The notes beneath the pieces are model-generated. The model saw only the letters and a program-made list of their open reading frames with translations. It was not told the origin of the DNA and ran no database searches. A DNA stretch of 6,304 bases. Origin: Selenomonadaceae bacterium (GTDB taxonomy: Bacteria; Bacillota; Negativicutes; Selenomonadales; Selenomonadaceae). How positions within the stretch are numbered: position 1 is the first letter of the stretch; each line of letters starts with the position of its first letter. The stretch covers positions 1 to 6,304 of the forward strand of contig JAFSUE010000214.1 in the NCBI GenBank assembly GCA_017445435.1. Direction: 5' to 3'. Of this stretch, positions 1 to 4,202 are shown piece by piece. A program made the position numbers and the translations under genes.

Positions 1-833
1 GCACGAATGATACTTTGCAAAGTGGCAGTGGCAAGGGCGACACTATTATTTACGTTGGCGAAGGCGGCAAGTACGTTGCTGGCGACGACAACAGCACAAA
101 TACAACCGTCACTTCAAATTCTTCTGTGTCGAATGAAACAAACAACGTAAACATTGACAATAGCACCACTACCAATACTACAAACAACACCACGATTATT
201 AACAATGTCAACAATATTTACACGTACAACGGCGGCAATAAAACTATTAGCAGTTACGCTGAAGGGCAAGTCGTCGAACTTAAAAGCGATTATCAAGGAA
301 TTGACGTAAATGGCAATAGTTTCTTGGTAAAATCCAGTAGCGGTGATTTGTCAATTCAAGATTCCCGCGACAAGTTCATCGGCTACAGCGCGAGCAATAG
401 TGAAGTTGTGGCGTACTCCTACTTAGGCGCGAAGGCTGGCGCTATTGATGGGCGTGATAAAAATCAAGCAGAAATTTTCATTGGCGGCGATCATGTCAAC
501 AATCAAATTTACGCAGGAAATGGCGGCTCAAGTTTATGGGGCGGAAATGGCGGCACTGATACAATGACAGGCGGCGACGGCTACGACGAATTTTTCTTTG
601 CAATGGGCAGCGGCAATGACCTTGTACAAAATGCTAGTGACAATGATGTTATCAATTTGTTAGGTGTTTCACTTAGTCAAATTTCAAGTTTCAGCTATGA
701 TAGTTCGTCCGTCGACTTGAATTTTAATAACGGTGAACATTTGAAAGTTGAGGGAACGTCAAGCGTTGGTTATCGCGTGGAGAATCAAACTTTCTATTTC
801 AATCGCTCTACAAATGAATGGTCAACAAAATAA
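1..833 (+). CDS. RTX-type (hemolysin-like calcium-binding repeat) secreted protein, 5'-truncated by the window edge
   Basis: The reading frame is open to the left edge (first whole codon at 3), so the TTG at 15 is not a start; it is an ordinary Leu in a repeat-like segment, TNDTLQSGSGKGDTI. Numbering from that codon, residues 1-24 are Gly-rich. Residues 25-68 are almost pure Asn/Thr/Ser/Val low complexity. Residues 78-160 look like a beta-rich block. Residues 167-193 carry RTX nonapeptide-like repeats (GNGG, GGNGGTD, TGGDGYDEF), which in this family bind calcium after export. The C-terminal 70 residues (NDLV, DNDVINLLG, then a beta-rich acidic/aromatic end) resemble the uncleaved tail signal of type I secretion substrates. 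No N-terminus, secretion genes or catalytic domain are visible, so the function of the full protein is unknown; an adhesin or surface protein is one possibility. The repeat-type call is fairly secure; secretion route is inferred from family. Confidence 0.75.
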   Translation, partial: TNDTLQSGSGKGDTIIYVGEGGKYVAGDDNSTNTTVTSNSSVSNETNNVNIDNSTTTNTTNNTTIINNVNNIYTYNGGNKTISSYAEGQVVELKSDYQGIDVNGNSFLVKSSSGDLSIQDSRDKFIGYSASNSEVVAYSYLGAKAGAIDGRDKNQAEIFIGGDHVNNQIYAGNGGSSLWGGNGGTDTMTGGDGYDEFFFAMGSGNDLVQNASDNDVINLLGVSLSQISSFSYDSSSVDLNFNNGEHLKVEGTSSVGYRVENQTFYFNRSTNEWSTK

Positions 834-864
834 AATTTAATCGCTACGAATAAAATTTAAATTT

Positions 865-917
865 AAAACTGCTGTAAATCATGAAAACTGAAAGCTAAGA
901 TTCACAGCAGTTTTTTT
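865..917 (+). terminator. Rho-independent terminator between convergent genes, possibly bidirectional
   Basis: The arms 865-880 and 899-914 pair over 16 positions with one mismatch (A876 against C903). The core is ACTGCTGT and its complement, the loop is 18 nt (881-898), and a run of seven T follows at 911-917. It lies 31 bp after the stop of the RTX-type gene. Read on the minus strand, the same stem is followed by an interrupted U-rich tract, so it may also stop transcripts leaving mreD, whose stop is at 942-944. A 12-bp direct repeat AATAAAATTTAA (829-840 and 849-860) precedes it, and its first copy contains the RTX gene's stop codon. Confidence 0.85.
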
Positions 918-941
918 ATTGGTAAAAATATTTTTTACGAA

Positions 942-1433
942 TCAGCCACTAACAACTGACTTGTCGAAGTCATAAACAATTTTGTGGACGGGCAAGGCAA
1001 AAATTATTTGATAGAAAAGTAGCGGCACTAAATTTGTATTCGCCGCCTTTTCAATGTCGATTGGATAGCCGAGCAAGTGAATAAATCCTACCGTGATGAA
1101 AAAATAAATTGCCGCCGCCACTGGCGCACTTACTATTGGGATTAAGAATTGGTCTTTTACGACGCGTTCTGAAAATTTTCCAAAGATAACGCCGACTGTC
1201 ATGTAAGCAAAAGTTGCACAGCCGAAAAAGTCACCTGACGTTAAATCTTGCAAAATTCCTGCGAAAAATCCCAACGTCACGCCAAAATATGGTCCGCGCA
1301 GAAATGCCGCCGATACCGTCAATAGCAACAATAAATTTGCGCTGACGCCGTTATAGTCAAGGTACGTTAAAAGGGAAGTCTGCGCGGCGTACATTGTCAA
1401 TACAAGCACGATAAGGATAACTAAAATTCTCAT
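942..1433 (-). CDS. mreD: Rod shape-determining protein MreD
   Basis: A 163-residue, very hydrophobic integral membrane protein of normal MreD length. Hydrophobic segments fall at about 3-21, 29-46, 47-61, 68-86, 97-121 and 135-150. The family-typical stretch is at residues 32-80: a Leu-rich helix, RGPYFG, GFFAGILQDL, then SGDFFG. MreD is the membrane partner of MreC in the elongasome that guides sidewall peptidoglycan synthesis. The ATG at 1431-1433 overlaps the mreC stop as ATGA, so translation is probably coupled; a G-run (minus strand of 1442-1446) sits about 8 nt upstream as a weak ribosome site. It is the last gene of the operon here: the next gene is convergent, with a terminator between. 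Synteny and hydropathy make the call firm even though MreD sequences are poorly conserved. Confidence 0.93.
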   Translation of the reverse strand: MRILVILIVLVLTMYAAQTSLLTYLDYNGVSANLLLLLTVSAAFLRGPYFGVTLGFFAGILQDLTSGDFFGCATFAYMTVGVIFGKFSERVVKDQFLIPIVSAPVAAAIYFFITVGFIHLLGYPIDIEKAANTNLVPLLFYQIIFALPVHKIVYDFDKSVVSG

Positions 1434-2476
1434 TCAGTCGTACCCCCAACTTGTTCGCCAGCTTGTTCCTGCGCCTGTTGAAGTTGCTGTTGTTGTTGTT
1501 GCTGAACATTTTCTTGCGCCTGTTGAAGATTTTCCTGCGCCTTTCTAAGTTGTTCAGCCGTTTCATAAGGATCAGTTTCAGTACCTTGTGTTTGCAAAAT
1601 TGGCGGCAACGGTTCAGGCGGTGCCTCACGTGACGCAACGATAACTGCAACGTCTTCAAGCTTTTCAAAGTTGACCGACGTTTCAATCACGCCATATTTT
1701 AAAAGTCCGCCTTCCTCATTATGAATTTCTTTAATTTTGCCGACGACAATTCCTTTTGGGTACACGCCGCCGAACCCAGAAGTTACAACGGCATCTTCGA
1801 CTTGAACATTAGCATCTTTCGGAATGTTCACCATACGCGGATGATTGGGATCGTTCATATCGCCTTCGACAATGCCAGCTACGCGCGAATCAGGACGTTG
1901 AACAAGCGTTCCGACAGAGGAACGCGGGTCTAAAATTAGTTGAACTTTCGACGTGTTGGCGCTTGCTTCCAAGACGTGACCGACAAGCCCCATTTCAGTG
2001 ACGACCGCCATATTATTTGCAACGCCGTCAAGTGTACCGCGATTTATCACAATGACGCTTGACCACGTGACAGATTCGCGCCCAATAACTCCAGCGGCAA
2101 CTAAATCAAATTGTGTAGAAACTTGCTTGTAGCCAAGTAAAGCACGTAGTCTTTGATTTTCTGACGCATATTCAGACGCCGTTAAATTTTGGGCGCGTAA
2201 AAGTTCGACTTCCTCACGCAGTTCACGATTCTGACGTTGAAGGTATTGAATTTCAGTTATGCTACTTTTGAGATAGGAAAGTTGACTTCCTGTCCACGAA
2301 AAAAAATTTTGGAAAGGCGAAAGTATAACCATTGCCGTCTTACCAAAAAAAGGTAGTTCAATTTTTCCACTCGCCGACAAAAATATTAAGCAGAACACAG
2401 CTATAAACGCCACGACTATTGCGGCGATTTTTTTTGTTGGCGGCTTAGGTTTTTTCTGTCTATACTTTTGTTCCAT
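1430..2476 (-). CDS. mreC: Cell shape-determining protein MreC, with long Gln-rich C-terminal tail
   Basis: A 348-residue protein. It has a basic cytoplasmic N-terminus (residues 1-16), one membrane anchor (about 17-36), a coiled coil (about 67-116) that mediates dimerisation, and the periplasmic two-beta-barrel MreC core (about 122-283) with the family signatures INRGTLDGV (145-152 region) and TSGFGGVYPKGIVVG (232-246). MreC links MreB filaments to the PBP2/RodA peptidoglycan synthase. Residues 284-348 lie beyond the conserved core: a Pro-rich hinge (EAPPEPLPP), then a Gln/Ala/Glu stretch (309-338) with AQEN heptads and a run of seven Gln, built on a 45-bp DNA repeat. The ATG at 2474-2476 is the only sensible start (next Met is residue 49, beyond the anchor), but no Shine-Dalgarno is seen before it. 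mreB lies 81 bp upstream and mreD overlaps by 4 bp. Confidence 0.95.
   Translation of the reverse strand: MEQKYRQKKPKPPTKKIAAIVVAFIAVFCLIFLSASGKIELPFFGKTAMVILSPFQNFFSWTGSQLSYLKSSITEIQYLQRQNRELREEVELLRAQNLTASEYASENQRLRALLGYKQVSTQFDLVAAGVIGRESVTWSSVIVINRGTLDGVANNMAVVTEMGLVGHVLEASANTSKVQLILDPRSSVGTLVQRPDSRVAGIVEGDMNDPNHPRMVNIPKDANVQVEDAVVTSGFGGVYPKGIVVGKIKEIHNEEGGLLKYGVIETSVNFEKLEDVAVIVASREAPPEPLPPILQTQGTETDPYETAEQLRKAQENLQQAQENVQQQQQQQLQQAQEQAGEQVGGTTE
1463..1552 (-). repeat. 45-bp-period repeat and CAA/CAG tract encoding the MreC Gln-rich tail
   Basis: The 14-mer TGCGCCTGTTGAAG (plus-strand reading) occurs exactly at 1470-1483 and 1515-1528, 45 bp apart, with a partial third copy at 1534-1542. 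Between them is a tract of GTT/GCT triplets (CAA/CAG on the coding strand) giving consecutive Gln. The period is a multiple of three, so copy-number change would lengthen or shorten the MreC tail without a frameshift. Confidence 0.75.
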
Positions 2477-2486
2477 TTTTAAAGTA

Positions 2487-2514
2487 GTTAGTAGTGAGTG
2501 GTTAGTAGTAAGTA
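2487..2514. repeat. Heptanucleotide tandem array 1 (consensus near GTTAGTA) in the mreB-mreC spacer
   Basis: Two 14-bp units, 2487-2500 and 2501-2514, match at 12 of 14 positions. Each divides into heptamers: the first of each pair is exactly GTTAGTA, the second is GTGAGTG or GTAAGTA. The array ends 10 bp before the mreC start and leaves no room for a conventional ribosome-binding site. It resembles in form the short tandemly repeated heptamer families known from cyanobacteria; relation to them is not implied. Confidence 0.7.
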
Positions 2515-2529
2515 ATAAATTTTTTAAAA

Positions 2530-2557
2530 GCTACAAGCTACACGCTACAAGCTAAAA
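2530..2557. repeat. Heptanucleotide tandem array 2 (GCTACAA) x4 abutting the mreB stop codon
   Basis: Four consecutive heptamers: GCTACAA at 2530-2536, GCTACAC at 2537-2543, GCTACAA at 2544-2550 and GCTAAAA at 2551-2557. The last base is immediately next to the mreB stop codon (2558-2560). The unit differs from that of array 1, 15 bp away, but the period is the same. Confidence 0.8.
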
Positions 2558-3595
2558 TTAATTACGAATTTTCTTTGAAGTCATTACGACGCGCTGTAAC
2601 AAATTCAAATCTTCCAGCGCTCTGCCAGTACCTTCACCAACACAGCTAAGTGGGTCATCAGCGATAAGTACAGGCATTCCCGTTTCTTTACCGATGAGCT
2701 TATCAAGATTTTTAAGGAGCGCACCGCCGCCAGTCATCATAATTCCATGATCCATAACGTCTGCGGCAAGTTCAGGCGGCGTCTTTTCCAACGTATTTTT
2801 AACGGCGTCGATAATTTTTTCAATCGGTTCACTAAGCGCCTCACGAATTTCACTAGCTTTAATCGTCAAAGTTTTAGGAAGACCAGTAACTAAATCACGT
2901 CCGCGAACTTCCATTGTTTTATCAGTGTCAGGCGTAACGATAGCTGTACCGATATTAATTTTAATTTCTTCGGCGGTACGTTCACCAATCATTAGATTGT
3001 AAAGGCGCTTTATATGTTGGACAATCGACGAATCCAATTCATCACCGCCAATTCTAATTGAACGGCTTGTGACAATGCCGCCAAGTGAAATTACGGCAAT
3101 TTCAGTAGTGCCGCCGCCAATATCGACGACCATATTTCCAGTAGCTTCTTCGACTGGAAGTCCTGCGCCGATTGCAGCCGCCATTGGCTCTTCTATTAAA
3201 TACGCTTCACGTGCGCCAGCTTGTTGTGCCGCGTCGATAACTGCGCGTTTTTCAACTTCCGTCACGCCAGACGGTACGCCGACAACTACACGCGGTCTTG
3301 CAAAGGAACTTGAATTTATTGCTTTCTTTATAAAATATTTCAACATTGCCTGCGTCACGTCAAAATCGGCAATGACGCCGTCTTTCATTGGTCTAATTGC
3401 AACTATATTTCCTGGTGTACGCCCAATCATCTGTTTGGCTTCTTCGCCAACTGCCAGCACGTCGCCGCTATCGCGTTTAATTGCAACAACTGACGGCTCG
3501 CGCAAGACAATTCCTCTGCCTTTAACGTGAACAAGTGTATTTGCCGTCCCAAGATCTATTCCCATGTCTCGCGATCCGCTAAACCATTCAAACAT
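2558..3595 (-). CDS. mreB: Rod shape-determining protein MreB (bacterial actin)
   Basis: A 345-residue, full-length MreB. The N-terminus MFEWFSGS is short and amphipathic, as expected for the membrane-binding end. The actin-fold motifs are intact: phosphate 1 DLGTANT (14-20), the phosphate-2 loop DIGGGTTE (158-165), LIEEPMAAAIG (133-143) with the Glu that in the family activates the hydrolytic water, and the adenosine motif GIMMTGGGALL (284-294). It polymerises with ATP into membrane-bound filaments that organise the elongasome through MreC and MreD. The start ATG at 3593-3595 is preceded by AAGGGAGA (minus strand, 3606-3613), a good ribosome site about 11 nt away. It is the first gene of the mre operon, with candidate promoters at 3673-3700 and 3734-3742. 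A paralogue such as Mbl is hard to exclude from sequence alone, but the adjacent mreC and mreD favour mreB. Confidence 0.97.
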   Translation of the reverse strand: MFEWFSGSRDMGIDLGTANTLVHVKGRGIVLREPSVVAIKRDSGDVLAVGEEAKQMIGRTPGNIVAIRPMKDGVIADFDVTQAMLKYFIKKAINSSSFARPRVVVGVPSGVTEVEKRAVIDAAQQAGAREAYLIEEPMAAAIGAGLPVEEATGNMVVDIGGGTTEIAVISLGGIVTSRSIRIGGDELDSSIVQHIKRLYNLMIGERTAEEIKINIGTAIVTPDTDKTMEVRGRDLVTGLPKTLTIKASEIREALSEPIEKIIDAVKNTLEKTPPELAADVMDHGIMMTGGGALLKNLDKLIGKETGMPVLIADDPLSCVGEGTGRALEDLNLLQRVVMTSKKIRN

Positions 3596-3672
3596 CTACA
3601 GAATTTCTCCCTTCTGAGGCGGCGAAAATTTTTTGACGGTCATAAACCTACCCGCCTACTTTAAGCAAAAAC

Positions 3673-3700
3673 ATTTTATCACATTTTATTCAGTTTGCAA
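3673..3700 (-). promoter_or_regulatory. Candidate sigma-70-type promoter of the mreBCD operon (proximal)
   Basis: On the minus strand, TTGCAA (3695-3700, 4 of 6 to TTGACA) is followed after 16 bp by TAAAAT (3673-3678, 5 of 6 to TATAAT). The -10 is preceded by TGA, giving an extended -10 TGnTAAAAT. Initiation would fall near 3666 and give a leader of about 70 nt before mreB. Pattern match only; a second ATTTTA on the plus strand (3683-3688) shows how AT-rich the region is. Confidence 0.5.
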
Positions 3701-3733
3701 CAAAAAATTAGTTATTAGGTTGTATATGTAGGG

Positions 3734-3742
3734 ATTATAGCA
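3734..3742 (-). promoter_or_regulatory. Candidate extended -10 promoter of mreBCD (distal)
   Basis: The minus strand carries TGCTATAAT: a perfect -10 hexamer (3734-3739) with the TGn extension (3740-3742). No convincing -35 is found at 16-18 bp spacing, which extended -10 promoters can tolerate. Initiation would be near 3727. It sits about 30 bp downstream of the inverted-repeat-bounded block that ends at 3772. Confidence 0.4.
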
Positions 3743-3771
3743 ATTTTAAAAAACAAGCACTACACCAACCC

Positions 3772-3985
3772 TAGGTGGTGTTGAATAACTAAGTAGCAAT
3801 AATTTAAAGTATAAAAAGTACGGTAATGAGCGGCATTTCAGCGCCGCACCGCTACGCGGAATTAAGACTGTAAAATTAACTTAATTCTTAATTCAACAAA
3901 GTGCCGCAGTGTTTTCTTTTGCTTCTTTTCTTTTGCGCCAAAAGAAAAGTAGTTTATAAATAAAAAATTTATTCAACACGTCCTA
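3772..3985. mobile_element. Candidate MITE-like, hairpin-rich non-coding element upstream of mreB
   Basis: The end sequences 3774-3788 and 3969-3983 are inverted repeats matching at 13 of 15 positions, including 11 consecutive bases (GTGTTGAATAA, 3778-3788, with its complement at 3969-3979). Both ends are bordered by TA (3772-3773 and 3984-3985), as after insertion of IS630/mariner-type elements, which duplicate TA. The 210-bp interior has no gene. It has successive hairpins: GCGGC with GCCGC (3830-3834/3843-3847), CCGC with GCGG (3849-3852/3856-3859), GAATTAAG with CTTAATTC (3859-3866/3880-3887), and an 11-bp perfect stem at 3925-3949. The structure is directly visible; mobility is inferred, and a TA pair is weak evidence in AT-rich DNA. 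Confidence 0.4.
3925..3949. repeat. Perfect 11-bp inverted repeat with a 3-nt loop
   Basis: CTTTTCTTTTG at 3925-3935 is the exact complement of CAAAAGAAAAG at 3939-3949, separated by CGC. One arm is polypyrimidine and the other polypurine. A related pyrimidine stretch (GTTTTCTTTTGCTT) lies immediately before it at 3911-3924. No run of T follows on either strand, so it is not a standard terminator. It is internal to the proposed MITE-like block. Confidence 0.8.
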
Positions 3986-4040
3986 ATAAAAGGCTTGACG
4001 ATTCAAGAATTTTTCAATGTCGACTTTTTATTAAAGGCCT

Positions 4041-4080
4041 AAAAAATCACCTTCGACAAAGTTTAACCTAAGTCGAAGGT
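4041..4080 (-). terminator. Rho-independent terminator of the esterase-like gene
   Basis: The arms 4049-4057 and 4072-4080 form a perfect 9-bp stem (ACCTTCGAC with GTCGAAGGT) and a 14-nt loop. Read on the minus strand the stem is followed by GA and then six T (4041-4046). It lies about 120 bp beyond the stop of the esterase-like gene and should insulate mreB from its transcription. Confidence 0.8.
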
Positions 4081-4202
4081 TTAATCAATATAGGTTTCAG
4101 ACTAAAGTTTTCCAATGTAAAAGTAAATAAAGTGAAAAAAATAAATGTAAAGTAGTGTTAAGTCGAGCTCAAGGTATCGGCAGAAGATATGGTGACGAAA
4201 GA

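Larger units (their letters stand above)
3596..4202. other. Gene-free intergenic region between the esterase-like gene and mreB
   Basis: No credible coding region is present on either strand. From left to right it holds the mreB ribosome site and leader (3596-3666), two minus-strand promoter candidates (3673-3742), a hairpin at 3762-3781 (ACACCA with TGGTGT), the hairpin-rich inverted-repeat-bounded block 3772-3985, an AT-rich imperfect hairpin (TAATAAAA at 3984-3991 with TTTTATTA at 4026-4033), and the minus-strand terminator at 4041-4080. Nothing recognisable was seen at 4081-4202, which is the 3' untranslated tail of the esterase-like transcript. Confidence 0.7.

Noticed and set aside
15..17. 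TTG as the start codon of the RTX-type gene
   Set aside because: The frame continues open to the left edge with repeat-like residues (TNDT), and there is no signal or leader; the gene is simply cut by the window.
922..938. Small AT-only hairpin (GTAAAAA with TTTTTAC) just after the mreD stop as a terminator
   Set aside because: Seven bp of stem with only two G-C pairs is too weak; the stem at 865-914 is the more likely terminator for both genes.
1357..1686. A 109-codon minus-strand open frame rich in Arg, Lys, Asn and Leu
   Set aside because: It is an out-of-frame reading of the mreC Gln-rich tail (CAA repeats read as AAC/ACA) and runs into mreD. Composition is a repeat artefact.
2487..2557. 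CRISPR array
   Set aside because: Units are 7 bp with no spacers, far too short for CRISPR repeats, and no cas genes are present.
3069..3530. A 153-codon plus-strand open frame
   Set aside because: It lies entirely antisense to mreB, whose motifs are intact, and its Pro/Ser/Thr/Ile-rich composition is what the reverse complement of a conserved gene gives. No ribosome site or family motif.
3762..3781. Hairpin ACACCA/TGGTGT with a nearby T-run on the minus strand as a terminator or attenuator
   Set aside because: The T-run begins about eight bases after the stem rather than directly, and the stem is only six bp; it is more simply part of the inverted-repeat end region.
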